Source of the DNA: Bacteroidales bacterium
GTDB lineage: Bacteria > Bacteroidota > Bacteroidia > Bacteroidales > UBA932
Length of the DNA: 54,107 nucleotides
Assembly: GCA_004554455.1 (NCBI GenBank)
Contig: SFMG01000020.1
Span: forward strand, 1-54,107
Direction: 5' to 3'
Shown here: positions 16,343-23,752 of the stretch, one piece after another
Numbering within the stretch: position 1 is the stretch's first letter
Layout of the letters: the number at the start of each line of letters is the position of its first letter
The notes under the pieces: generated by a model
The model's input: the letters and a program-made list of their open reading frames with translations, nothing else
Databases searched by the model: none
Told to the model about the DNA's origin: nothing
Program-made: the position numbers and the translations under genes

Positions 16343-18973
16343 ATGAAATATTTCCGAAAACTGCTTTCCCTTGCGGCCTTCGCCGCAGTTGTCTCCGCCT
16401 TTGGCGGATGTTCGGACCGTACGGTCTGCGTGAAGCCTCCGATGATGGGATGGAGTTCCTGGAATGCCTATATGGTGGATATCTCCGATTCCATTATCTC
16501 CCATCAGGCCGAACTGATGGTGGAGAAGGGACTGCTGGACGCCGGCTACAGTTTCGTCAACATAGATGACGGATTCTTCGGACAAAGGGATTCCCTGGGC
16601 CGTATGGTTCCGCATTCTCGGCGTTTCCCCAAGGGAAGCGCCGGTATGCGGGACCTGACGGACCGCATTCATTCCCTGGGACTCAAGGCCGGAATATACT
16701 CCGATGCCGGCGAGAACACCTGCGGTTCAAGCTACAACAAAGACCTGAACGGTTTCGGGGCGGGGCTCTACGGGCACGATGCCGAGGATGCCGAAAGGTA
16801 TTTCAACGAGTGGGATTTCGACTTCATCAAAATCGACTACTGTGGAGGACGCGACCTTGGGCTGGACGTAGCCGGACGCTACACCCGTATCCGCGAGGTG
16901 ATTGACAGCGTGGCCACGAAACCAGTCAGGATGAACATCTGCCGCTGGAACTACCCGGGGACCTGGGTGGACAAGGTAGGTGAATCGTGGAGAATCTCCG
17001 GCGACATACGCCCTGTCTGGTCGTCTATAAAATATATAGTAGGTAAGAATCTATATCTTTCCGCCTATGCTTCCGACGGCCATTACAATGATATGGATAT
17101 GCTCGCAGTCGGCTACAACATCAAGCCGGCCCCATTCTGGGAGGACGGGCTCGGACTCAGCTACACGGAAGAGGAGGCCCATTTCAGCATTTGGTGCATA
17201 ATGAGTTCTCCTCTGCTGCTGGGCTGCGATCTGGAGTATATGCCGCAGGAGACAATGGACATCATTGCCAACAGGGAACTGATTGCCATCAACCAGGACC
17301 CACTGGGGCTCCAGGCACACGTAGCCCAGCATAAAGGCGAGAGCTATGTCTTTGTCAAGGACATATTGAAAAAATGGTCCGGGACAAGGGCGGTGGCCCT
17401 GTATAACCCTGCCGACAGCGCAGCGCATTTCCACGTGGATGCCGGAGAGCTGGAATTCGAAGGCGGGTTCCAGGTGCGCGACCTGAACCGCCACGAGGAC
17501 CTCGGGATGTGCAGCGCCCTGGACTTTGTACTGCCGCCGCACTCTGCGAGAGTGTTCAAAGTGGAAGGCAGGCGTGTGGAACCGCGCCTCTATGAGGCGG
17601 AGTGGGGCTATTGCCCGGCCTTCACCGCAATCAGCGGAGACGGAGGGAAATATGTGCCTGTACAGAACGCATCCGGACGGGCTGCCGTGGTGCATCTGGG
17701 AGGGTCTGCTGAAAACCGCCTCGAATGGAGGGATGTCTTCAGCCGGAAAGGAGGCAGATATATCCTGAAACTCAGAGTCGCGAACAGTGCTGACCTGGAG
17801 GGCCTGCGCTTTGAAGTGAACGGCTGCGAACTGATGCCTGTGAACAGAATCATCCGCAAGGGCTGGGTTGAACTCGAATTCGAGGGTAGGCTCAGACGCG
17901 GAGAGAATCTCGTCTGCGTCAAAAACGACGAAGCGGAACTGCCGGCCATAGACAGGCTCTGCCTGGAGCCGGCGGAAGGCGGCAGTGCACGCTGGAACGA
18001 AAGGCAGGCGAAGGAATGGTACGATGGCTGTGAATGGCCCGTAGGCTGCGACTTTATCCCTTCGGACGCAATCAACCAGATAGAAATGTGGAGCGCCTCC
18101 AGTTACAACCACGAACTCATCGACAAGGAGCTCGGATGGGCTGAAGGTTTGGGCTTCAATACTTTGAGGGTATATCTGAGCAGCGTGGTATATGCCAACG
18201 ACCCTCAGGGCCTGAAGGAGCGTATGGACGACTTTCTGGGAATATGCGACAGTCACGGGATACGCCCTCTCTTCGTTTTCTTCGATGACTGCTGGAACGC
18301 CAAATCCGCATACGGGGTACAGCCGGAGCCGAAGCCGGGCATTCACAACTCGGGATGGGTGCGCGACCCTTCGGATGCGCCCAGGGCGGACACGCTGAGT
18401 CTGTATCCTGCCCTTGAAAGCTATATGAAGGACATTCTCGGTACCTTTGCCGAGGACGGACGCATTCTGATGTGGGACCTCTATAACGAGCCGGGCAATT
18501 CGAAGTACAAGTCAGGCAGTCTTCCACTCCTGAAGAAGGCCTTTGAATGGGCCCGGGAAGTGAGACCTTCCCAGCCCCTGACCTCCGGAGTGTGGAGTGA
18601 CGGCCTGAAGGAGCTCAACGAGTTCCAGCTGGCGAATTCGGACATAGTCTCCTATCACTGTTACAGCGATAGCGAGATCCAGCAGAATACCATCGACACT
18701 CTCAGGCGCTATGGCCGCCCGCTGTTCTGTACCGAGTATATGGCCAGGACCAAGAACTGCACCTTCCAGAACTCTCTGCCTGTACTGAAAGCGAACAACG
18801 TGGCCGCCATCAACTGGGGTCTGGTTGCCGGCAAGACCAACACCATCTTTGCCTGGGACGAACCGCTTCCGGAGCTGGAGGAGCCGCCTGTATGGTTCCA
18901 CGATATCTTCCGGCGCGACGGCAGTCCATACAGCCAGGAGGAAGTTGAACTTATCAGGTCCCTGACGAAGTGA
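16343..18973 (+). CDS. Bimodular lipoprotein: GH27 alpha-galactosidase fused to a clan GH-A (GH5-like) hydrolase
   Basis: The 876-aa product has a lipoprotein signal (VVSAFGGC, lipid Cys at 23). Residues about 30-310 are a GH27 barrel: PPMMGWSSWNAY, the nucleophile Asp165 in FIKIDYCGG and the acid/base Asp221 in SWRISGDI. A beta domain follows to about 410, then a CBM-like sandwich. From about 550 a second TIM barrel begins (AKEWYDGCEWPVGCDFIPSD). Its two clan GH-A glutamates are present: acid/base Glu716 in WDLYNEPGN and nucleophile Glu798 in LFCTEYMA. Relatives of the second module usually occur as separate proteins, often labelled 1,4-beta-xylanase without proof. Removal of alpha-galactose plus backbone or inner-linkage cleavage by one surface protein is the inference. 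It lies downstream of the susCD operon with its own promoter. Confidence 0.85.
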   Translation: MKYFRKLLSLAAFAAVVSAFGGCSDRTVCVKPPMMGWSSWNAYMVDISDSIISHQAELMVEKGLLDAGYSFVNIDDGFFGQRDSLGRMVPHSRRFPKGSAGMRDLTDRIHSLGLKAGIYSDAGENTCGSSYNKDLNGFGAGLYGHDAEDAERYFNEWDFDFIKIDYCGGRDLGLDVAGRYTRIREVIDSVATKPVRMNICRWNYPGTWVDKVGESWRISGDIRPVWSSIKYIVGKNLYLSAYASDGHYNDMDMLAVGYNIKPAPFWEDGLGLSYTEEEAHFSIWCIMSSPLLLGCDLEYMPQETMDIIANRELIAINQDPLGLQAHVAQHKGESYVFVKDILKKWSGTRAVALYNPADSAAHFHVDAGELEFEGGFQVRDLNRHEDLGMCSALDFVLPPHSARVFKVEGRRVEPRLYEAEWGYCPAFTAISGDGGKYVPVQNASGRAAVVHLGGSAENRLEWRDVFSRKGGRYILKLRVANSADLEGLRFEVNGCELMPVNRIIRKGWVELEFEGRLRRGENLVCVKNDEAELPAIDRLCLEPAEGGSARWNERQAKEWYDGCEWPVGCDFIPSDAINQIEMWSASSYNHELIDKELGWAEGLGFNTLRVYLSSVVYANDPQGLKERMDDFLGICDSHGIRPLFVFFDDCWNAKSAYGVQPEPKPGIHNSGWVRDPSDAPRADTLSLYPALESYMKDILGTFAEDGRILMWDLYNEPGNSKYKSGSLPLLKKAFEWAREVRPSQPLTSGVWSDGLKELNEFQLANSDIVSYHCYSDSEIQQNTIDTLRRYGRPLFCTEYMARTKNCTFQNSLPVLKANNVAAINWGLVAGKTNTIFAWDEPLPELEEPPVWFHDIFRRDGSPYSQEEVELIRSLTK

Positions 18974-19037
18974 TGCTCCCGCAAATTACGATCAAGAAGT
19001 TCAGCCTCGGCATTCGCCGGGGCTGTTCTTATACTTT

Positions 19038-19330
19038 CTAGCGGCTAATCGGGTTTCCAATTACGTCTCTCTTCTCTGTTACCTTGTCCAGGCGGCCATC
19101 TTTAAAGGTGCCGAAATATTGTGTGCCATCAGATTCTATAAGGAGTCCCTCTTGGAGGTAGTCGTTTTTGAAGGTTCCCATTGAGGACTCCATTGTGTCC
19201 CAGGAGAAGACGCCCCAGCCGTTTGCGAATTTTGTCCAGTTGTTGCCGTAACCTAACTCTCCTTCTTATCTGCCCTCTACACCAGTCTCATCGTTTGAGA
19301 ATGAATAAGAATCTGATTTGTTGATGTTGA
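19038..19330 (-). pseudogene. Remnant of a MORN-repeat protein
   Basis: On the minus strand a frame ending at the TAG at 19038-19040 encodes MORN-like motifs: GYGNNWTKFANGWGVFSW, and GTQYFGTFKDGRLDKVTEK near the end. Going upstream the same frame continues through an in-frame TAA at 19266-19268 (VEGR, stop, EGELGYGNN), and MORN-like residues resume beyond it. No start codon or promoter is apparent. It is read as the decayed tail of a MORN protein. A residual 51-residue frame starting at an internal ATG is possible but unlikely to be functional. Confidence 0.55.
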
Positions 19331-19348
19331 TTACCGGACAAATTATAA

Positions 19349-19384
19349 AAAATCGGCCTCTCAGGTATCTGAGAGGCCGATTTT
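19349..19384. terminator. Bidirectional terminator after tRNA-Arg
   Basis: AAAATCGGCCTCTCAG (19349-19364) is perfectly complementary to CTGAGAGGCCGATTTT (19369-19384) around a 4-nt loop, with A- and T-tracts on both sides. It ends tRNA-Arg transcription on the minus strand. Confidence 0.85.
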
Positions 19385-19386
19385 CG

Positions 19387-19460
19387 TGATTCGGTTGGGA
19401 TTCGAACCCAAGACCCACAGCTTAGAAGGCTGTTGCTCTATCCAGCTGAGCTACCGAACC
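19387..19460 (-). tRNA. tRNA-Arg(TCT)
   Basis: On the minus strand a 74-nt cloverleaf begins GGTTCGGTAGCTCAG. The anticodon stem ACAGC/GCTGT encloses the loop CTTCTAA, giving anticodon TCT (reads AGA). The T-arm has the GGTTCGAATCC core. The acceptor stem pairs GGTTCGG with CCGAATC (one G-U) and the discriminator is A. CCA is not encoded. Confidence 0.95.
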
Positions 19461-19497
19461 GTCCATGCAGATGGAAAGCTGTTGTCCACCGCGGTTT

Positions 19498-19529
19498 GCA
19501 AAGATAGTCCTTTTTGGGCTAATGGCAAA
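19498..19529 (-). promoter_or_regulatory. Consensus promoter of tRNA-Arg
   Basis: The minus strand has TTTG, exactly 19 nt, then TATCTTTGC. This is a full match to the Bacteroidetes -33/-7 promoter, 37 nt before the tRNA 5' end. Confidence 0.85.
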
Positions 19530-19624
19530 TTATTTTTTAGCAAGGGGAAAAGAGACTTTGGCACGGTATTGGAATAATTCTCAAACACAGAACATAAATA
19601 TTGATTTCATAAGCAGATATATGG

Positions 19625-19663
19625 TCCGTTGCAGGTCGAGAGATTCGCAACGGATTTTCTTTT
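19625..19663 (+). terminator. Possible terminator-like hairpin between the two tRNA promoters
   Basis: TCCGTTGC (19625-19632) pairs with GCAACGGA (19647-19654) and is followed by TTTTCTTTT. No gene is seen upstream on this strand in the 19461-19742 gap, so its target is unknown. Confidence 0.35.
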
Positions 19664-19697
19664 ATCAGACCGGAAGATCATTTTTACCGAAGAAATA

Positions 19698-19728
19698 TTT
19701 GATTTCGCTAGAAATTTCTTACATTTGC
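19698..19728 (+). promoter_or_regulatory. Promoter of tRNA-Ser
   Basis: TTTG at 19698-19701, an 18-nt spacer, then TACATTTGC at 19720-19728, which places the start a few nucleotides before the mature tRNA 5' end at 19743. Confidence 0.8.
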
Positions 19729-19742
19729 AGTCCCAAAGTCAA

Positions 19743-19830
19743 GGAGAGATGCTCGAGTGGCTTAAGAGGCACGCCTGGAAAGCGTGTATACCCCAAAAGG
19801 GTATCTCGGGTTCGAATCCCGATCTCTCCG
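19743..19830 (+). tRNA. tRNA-Ser(GGA)
   Basis: An 88-nt class II tRNA. The acceptor GGAGAGA pairs with TCTCTCC. The anticodon stem CACGC/GCGTG encloses CTGGAAA, giving anticodon GGA (reads TCC/TCT). A long variable arm contains ATACCCC/GGGTAT, and the T-arm has GGTTCGAATCC. The discriminator is G, as required for serine tRNAs. CCA is not encoded. Confidence 0.95.
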
Positions 19831-19843
19831 CAAAACATTCATT

Positions 19844-19972
19844 ATCAAGGAGTCAGCATCGCAAAAGCGATGCTGATTTCGTTTTGGGGGCCAGGCCGTT
19901 GAAAGCTTGCTTTCACGAGGCCTGCTCCCCCAAAACGAAATAGCGGCTCTCCGAGCCGCGCAACTCCTTGAT
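19844..19972. repeat. Cloverleaf palindromic element (four nested/adjacent stems)
   Basis: An outer perfect 10-bp stem (ATCAAGGAGT 19844-19853 with ACTCCTTGAT 19963-19972) encloses three hairpins in series. The first is 9 bp (CAGCATCGC 19854-19862 with GCGATGCTG 19867-19875, AAAA loop) and may act as the tRNA-Ser terminator. The second has a perfect 15-bp base (ATTTCGTTTTGGGGG 19876-19890 with its complement 19927-19941) plus inner CAGGCC/GGCCTG and TGAAAG/CTTTCA stems. The third is 7 bp (GCGGCTC 19943-19949 with GAGCCGC 19953-19959). The three hairpins almost fill the space inside the outer stem. It lies 13 nt after tRNA-Ser. No coding potential is convincing. Confidence 0.7.
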
Positions 19973-19997
19973 GGCACACAGTTTTGCAAGGGCCCCC

Positions 19998-20198
19998 GCG
20001 GCGAGCGGGAAGGGAGCCTGCAAAGGAGCGAAGCGACTGCGCAAATTCCGATCTCGCCCCGCGGCGAGCGGGAAGGGAGCCTGCAAAGGAGCCGAAGCGA
20101 CTGCGCAAATTCCGATCTCGCCCCGCGGCGAGCGGGAAGGGAGCCTGCAAAGGAGCGAAGCGACTGCGCAAATTCCGATCTCGCCCCGCGGGAAGGGA
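19998..20198. repeat. Three near-identical 63-64 bp tandem repeats plus a partial copy
   Basis: Units at 19998-20060, 20061-20124 and 20125-20187 each begin GCGGCGAGCGGGAAGGGAGC and end CCGATCTCGCCCC. The second unit differs by one inserted C (GAGCCGAAG for GAGCGAAG). A fourth, partial unit (GCGGGAAGGGA) ends at 20198. The unit junction CCCCGCGGCGAGCGGG can fold. The insertion shifts the reading frame between copies, arguing against a repeated peptide. Partial matches (CTGCAAAAGCG and CGAAAGCGACTGCG) recur at about 20417-20463, just before the ZIP promoter. Confidence 0.85.
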
Positions 20199-20312
20199 TC
20201 TCCGGGCTGTAATGCACCTGGCTTGCTGCTTCCCTATCCTCCCGAGCAAATCACCGCGCATAAGACAGAAATATATCCATCTGATACTCAAGCGATTAGA
20301 ATTTTAGCACCC

Positions 20313-20343
20313 GCGCGGTGGCACCAATTTGGTTTCACCGCGC
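20313..20343. repeat. Hairpin in the tRNA-Ser to ZIP spacer
   Basis: GCGCGGTG (20313-20320) pairs with CACCGCGC (20336-20343), with inner ACC/GGT around AATTT. The remainder of 20199-20477 holds no gene that I can support. Confidence 0.5.
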
Positions 20344-20477
20344 AACACCAAAATTTTTACTTAGCTCATAATCAATATGTTATAAAATCCCGACATGTCA
20401 GGTGAATTGCACGAAGCTGCAAAAGCGCTCCCCTACAGAATGCGCAGGTCGAAAGCGACTGCGATGGAGAAAATTTT

Positions 20478-20486
20478 TAACTTTGC
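20478..20486 (+). promoter_or_regulatory. -7 box of the ZIP transporter gene
   Basis: TAACTTTGC matches TAnnTTTG and lies 28 nt before the chosen ATG. No clear -33 TTTG is seen. Confidence 0.6.
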
Positions 20487-20514
20487 CTTCCAATGAACGA
20501 AGTCGGGAAAAGCT

Positions 20515-21267
20515 ATGAATCAGGTTTGGATCAGCGCTGCAGGACTCTGTCTTGCTACAGTTATCGGTTCGGTATTAGGATTTTTCATCAAGTCGCTGCC
20601 GCATAAATGGAATGATGCGGTGCTCGGCTTTTGCGCCGGTGTGATGCTGGCGGCATCAACCGTGGGGCTTATTGTTCCGGCGGCGGAAGAAGCGGGAATC
20701 AGCCGGTGGTGGCTGGTGCTCGCCGGGGTCATAGCCGGAATGCTGTTTCTGAATGTGCTGGACCTGCTTACGCCGCATCTGCACAGACTCACCGGGCTGG
20801 ACGAAGAGGAGCATCGCAACAATGCCTCGCTGAACCGCGTGCTGCTTTTTGTCCTCGCCATAGCCTTGCACAAGTTCCCCGAGGGGATGGCCGCAGGAGT
20901 GGGGTTCAATGCTGCCGACAGCAGTTCCGCCTGGGCGGTCAGCTTTGGAATAGCGCTGCAGAATGTGCCGGAAGGAATGGTCGTTATCGCCCCTCTGCTG
21001 ATTGCCGGCGTCTCAAAGTTGCGCACCTTCCTCATCTCTCTTGCCATCGCACTGCTGGAGGTTGTAGGCGTATGGGTTGGCTATGGAATGGGATCCATTT
21101 CCTCACTTATGTTGCCGGTGATGCTGGCGTTGGCCGGAGGAGCCATGCTCTATGTCGTGAGTGACGAGATGATTCCGGAGACCCATTCCCACGGCTACCA
21201 GAAAGTCGCCACCTATGCCCTCGTGCTCGGCTTTGTCACCCTGGTATTTCTCGACCTGGCCTTCTGA
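20515..21267 (+). CDS. ZIP-family divalent metal transporter (ZupT-like)
   Basis: The 250-aa integral membrane protein has about eight hydrophobic helices and would move zinc or other divalent metals into the cytosol. The paired metal-site motifs of the family are present: HKFPEGMA (His119, Glu123) in helix 4 and NVPEGM (Asn150, Glu153) in helix 5. The loop between helices 3 and 4 is acidic and His-containing (HLHRLTGLDEEEH). An ATG at 20493 is out of frame; 20515 gives a natural first helix. It is monocistronic and converges on murA. No Zur-like operator was recognised. Confidence 0.85.
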   Translation: MNQVWISAAGLCLATVIGSVLGFFIKSLPHKWNDAVLGFCAGVMLAASTVGLIVPAAEEAGISRWWLVLAGVIAGMLFLNVLDLLTPHLHRLTGLDEEEHRNNASLNRVLLFVLAIALHKFPEGMAAGVGFNAADSSSAWAVSFGIALQNVPEGMVVIAPLLIAGVSKLRTFLISLAIALLEVVGVWVGYGMGSISSLMLPVMLALAGGAMLYVVSDEMIPETHSHGYQKVATYALVLGFVTLVFLDLAF

Positions 21268-21307
21268 CGGCAGGGATTCGCCCCCTCGCAAAACTCCCAG
21301 CAAAACC

Positions 21308-22618
21308 TCACTCCTCGCGGGAAATGCGGGCGCCGAGCGCATTCAGGCGCAGGTCTATATCCTCGTAGCCCCTGTCGATCTGCTCGATGTTGCTGATGGT
21401 GCTGGTACCCTTGGCGGACATTGCCGCGATGAGGAGGGCGATGCCCGCACGTATGTCCGGAGAAAGCATTTTGCCGGCGCGGAGCTGGAAATTATGGTCG
21501 TGTCCGATGACCACGGCGCGGTGAGGGTCGCAGAGAATTATCTGGGCGCCCATATCGATGAGGCGGTCCGTAAAGAAAAGACGGCTCTCGAACATCTTCT
21601 GATGGATGAGCACACTGCCCTTGCACTGGGTGGCGACCACCAGCATCACCGACAGCAGGTCGGGAGTCAGTCCCGGCCACGGGGCATCCGCGAGAGTCAT
21701 GATTGAACCGTCCAGGAAGGATTCGATCTGATAATGCTCCTGAGCCGGAACGAAGATGTCATCCCCGCGCTGCTCGAGATTTACACCCAGGCGCCTGAAG
21801 CAGTCCGGGATGATGCCCAGGTTCTCATAAGAGACATCCTTTATGGTAATGGAACTCTGGGTCAGTGCGGCCATGCCTATGAAAGAACCCACCTCGATCA
21901 TATCCGGAAGAATGGTGTGCACAGCCCCGTGCAGACGCTCCACACCCTTGATTCTCAACATATTGGAACCTATCCCGTCAATCTGCGCACCCATCGCCAC
22001 CAGCAGTTTGCTGAGCTGCTGCACATAGGGCTCGCAGGCGGCGTTATAGATCGTCGTCTCGCCCTCCGCAAGGGACGCTGCCATAAGGATGTTGGCCGTT
22101 CCGGTCACGGAGGCCTCGTCGAGGAGCATATATCTGCCCCTGAGCCTCCCCTCCGTACTGAGGCGGAACGCGCGCAGCTGGGCGTCGTAGTCCAGCGAAG
22201 CACCGAGGTTCATCATTCCCTGTATATGCGTATCGACGCGGCGCCGGCCTATCTTGTCGCCTCCCGGCTTAGGGAAATATGCCTTGCCGAAACGGGCGAG
22301 CAGCGGTCCTACGACCATCACGGAGCCCCGCAGCAACGAGCATTTGCGTACGAACTCTTCGCTGAGTATATAGTCCCTGTCTATGGAATCCGCCCTGAAG
22401 GAGTAGCGGCCCTTGGCGAGACGGCAGACCTTCACGCCCATATCCTCGAGCACGAGGATAAGGTTTTTTACGTCGAGTATTTCCGGAATATTCGAAATGA
22501 CCACTTCCTCATCGGTAAGCAGTACGGCACTGATGACCTCCAGCGCCTCGTTCTTGGCACCCTGGGGAGTGATTTCACCGCTCAGTCTGTGCCCGCCTTC
22601 TATTATGAATGAACTCAT
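21308..22618 (-). CDS. murA: UDP-N-acetylglucosamine 1-carboxyvinyltransferase
   Basis: The 436-aa cytosolic enzyme transfers enolpyruvate from PEP to UDP-GlcNAc, the first committed step of peptidoglycan synthesis. It shows GAKNEALEVISAVLLTDE with the conserved Lys-Asn pair, and VVGPLLARFGKAYFPKPGGD. The active-site loop reads GGDKIGRRRVDTH, so the usual cysteine of the GGC loop is aspartate (residue 121). Asp is known to support catalysis while abolishing alkylation by fosfomycin. I start at the ATG at 22618 (MSSFIIEGG); a TTG two codons upstream is possible. It is divergent from murB with its own TAnnTTTG box. Confidence 0.95.
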   Translation of the reverse strand: MSSFIIEGGHRLSGEITPQGAKNEALEVISAVLLTDEEVVISNIPEILDVKNLILVLEDMGVKVCRLAKGRYSFRADSIDRDYILSEEFVRKCSLLRGSVMVVGPLLARFGKAYFPKPGGDKIGRRRVDTHIQGMMNLGASLDYDAQLRAFRLSTEGRLRGRYMLLDEASVTGTANILMAASLAEGETTIYNAACEPYVQQLSKLLVAMGAQIDGIGSNMLRIKGVERLHGAVHTILPDMIEVGSFIGMAALTQSSITIKDVSYENLGIIPDCFRRLGVNLEQRGDDIFVPAQEHYQIESFLDGSIMTLADAPWPGLTPDLLSVMLVVATQCKGSVLIHQKMFESRLFFTDRLIDMGAQIILCDPHRAVVIGHDHNFQLRAGKMLSPDIRAGIALLIAAMSAKGTSTISNIEQIDRGYEDIDLRLNALGARISREE

Positions 22619-22634
22619 TTGCAAACAGGTTTTG

Positions 22635-22643
22635 ACAAATATA
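22635..22643 (-). promoter_or_regulatory. -7 box of murA
   Basis: The minus strand reads TATATTTGT, matching TAnnTTTG, 16 nt before the murA ATG. Confidence 0.6.
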
Positions 22644-22676
22644 CGAAAATAGATGCAGGCAGGCCCAAAAGATTGC

Positions 22677-22685
22677 TAACTTTGA
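22677..22685 (+). promoter_or_regulatory. -7 box of murB
   Basis: TAACTTTGA matches TAnnTTTG. It lies 36 nt before the ATG at 22722, back-to-back with the murA promoter. Confidence 0.55.
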
Positions 22686-22721
22686 CGGCGACTTGAGTGA
22701 TACCCGAATGGACAGAAGGAT

Positions 22722-23747
22722 ATGATCAGAGAAACAAGAAATATGGACCTGAGCGGCCACAACAGCTTCAGGATGAAGGTCTCCTGCCGGAACTTTCTGG
22801 AATACGACTGTGCCGCAGACCTGGAGAAACTCGATTTCGGAGCGATGGAAGGAGGCGTGAAGCATATAGGAGGAGGCAGCAACCTGCTTTTCACCGCCGA
22901 CTTCCCGGGTACCATACTCCATTCGGCCATACGCTTCATAGAGCAGAAGGACGACTCCCTGGTCAGCGTCGGCGCAGGCGTGGTCTTCGACGAACTCTGC
23001 GAATGGGCGGCGGAACACGGTCTCTGGGGCCCCGAGAACCTCTCGCATATACCCGGAGAAGTCGGTGCGGCCGCCGTTCAGAACATAGGCGCCTACGGTG
23101 TGGAAGCAAAGGATATCATCAAAACCGTACACTGCTTTGACATGCGCAGCCGCCGTTTCACCGACTTCGACGTCGCCGACTGCCGCTACGGCTACCGCGA
23201 GTCCATATTCAAGTCGGAGGAATATAGGAACAGATATATAGTCACTGCCGTCGATTTCGTGTTCCGCCGCGACGGGGCGCCTGTGCTCGGATACGGGAAC
23301 ATACGGGACGCCGTGCTGCGCATATCGGAGAACCCGGGTCCGGCCGAAGTAAGGCGGGCGATTATAGCCACAAGGCGGGCGAAACTGCCCGAAGTCAGCG
23401 AGACGGGCAGCGCCGGCAGCTTCTTCAAGAATCCCGTCGTCAGCCCGCAGTTCTTCTCGGAGCTCTCGGCAAGGACGGAGGGGACGGTTCCGCACTACGA
23501 GGTGAAAGCGGCCGATGGCAGGGATATGGTAAAGATCCCGGCCGCCTGGCTGATAGAGAGATGTGGCTGGAAAGGAGTCGTACTCGGAGGCGCAGGGGTT
23601 TGCAAGACCCAGCCGCTGGTCCTGATAAACGCCTCAGGCGATGCCAGTCCCGAAGAGATTGTGGAACTGGAAAACAGGATACGCCAGTCGGTGCTCGAGA
23701 ACTTCGGCATAGAGCTCTCGCCCGAAGTGGAGCATATTCCCAGATAA
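22722..23747 (+). CDS. murB: UDP-N-acetylenolpyruvoylglucosamine reductase
   Basis: The 341-aa FAD-dependent enzyme reduces the MurA product to UDP-MurNAc using NADPH. The FAD-binding segment HIGGGSNLLFT lies at 48-58, and IPGEVGAAAVQNIGAYGVE at 110-128. Catalytic residues expected for MurB are visible: Arg159 in YRES, Ser233 in GSAGSFFKNP and Glu337 in SPEVEHIP at the C-terminus. The ATG at 22743 (MDLSGHNSF) is an alternative start that would match the usual short N-terminus; the upstream ATG was kept because the promoter box permits both. The gene is head-to-head with murA, so two consecutive cell-wall enzymes share one promoter region, and it ends 5 bp from the histidine kinase gene tail. 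Confidence 0.95.
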   Translation: MIRETRNMDLSGHNSFRMKVSCRNFLEYDCAADLEKLDFGAMEGGVKHIGGGSNLLFTADFPGTILHSAIRFIEQKDDSLVSVGAGVVFDELCEWAAEHGLWGPENLSHIPGEVGAAAVQNIGAYGVEAKDIIKTVHCFDMRSRRFTDFDVADCRYGYRESIFKSEEYRNRYIVTAVDFVFRRDGAPVLGYGNIRDAVLRISENPGPAEVRRAIIATRRAKLPEVSETGSAGSFFKNPVVSPQFFSELSARTEGTVPHYEVKAADGRDMVKIPAAWLIERCGWKGVVLGGAGVCKTQPLVLINASGDASPEEIVELENRIRQSVLENFGIELSPEVEHIPR

Positions 23748-23752
23748 AGTCT

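Noticed and set aside
19558..19573. Sigma-54-like motif TTGGCACGGTATTGGA
   Set aside because: The -12 GC dinucleotide is absent at the required spacing and no gene follows closely on that strand.
19844..19972. Cloverleaf interpreted as a degenerate tRNA
   Set aside because: The stems are too long and no T-loop, D-loop or anticodon-loop features are present.
19998..20198. CRISPR array
   Set aside because: The 63-64 bp units are directly adjacent with no unique spacers, and no cas genes are present.
19907..20405. Repeat-peptide frames through the tandem repeats
   Set aside because: The second unit has one extra base, so each frame changes between copies. No start or promoter fits, and all frames are open merely because the unit lacks stops.
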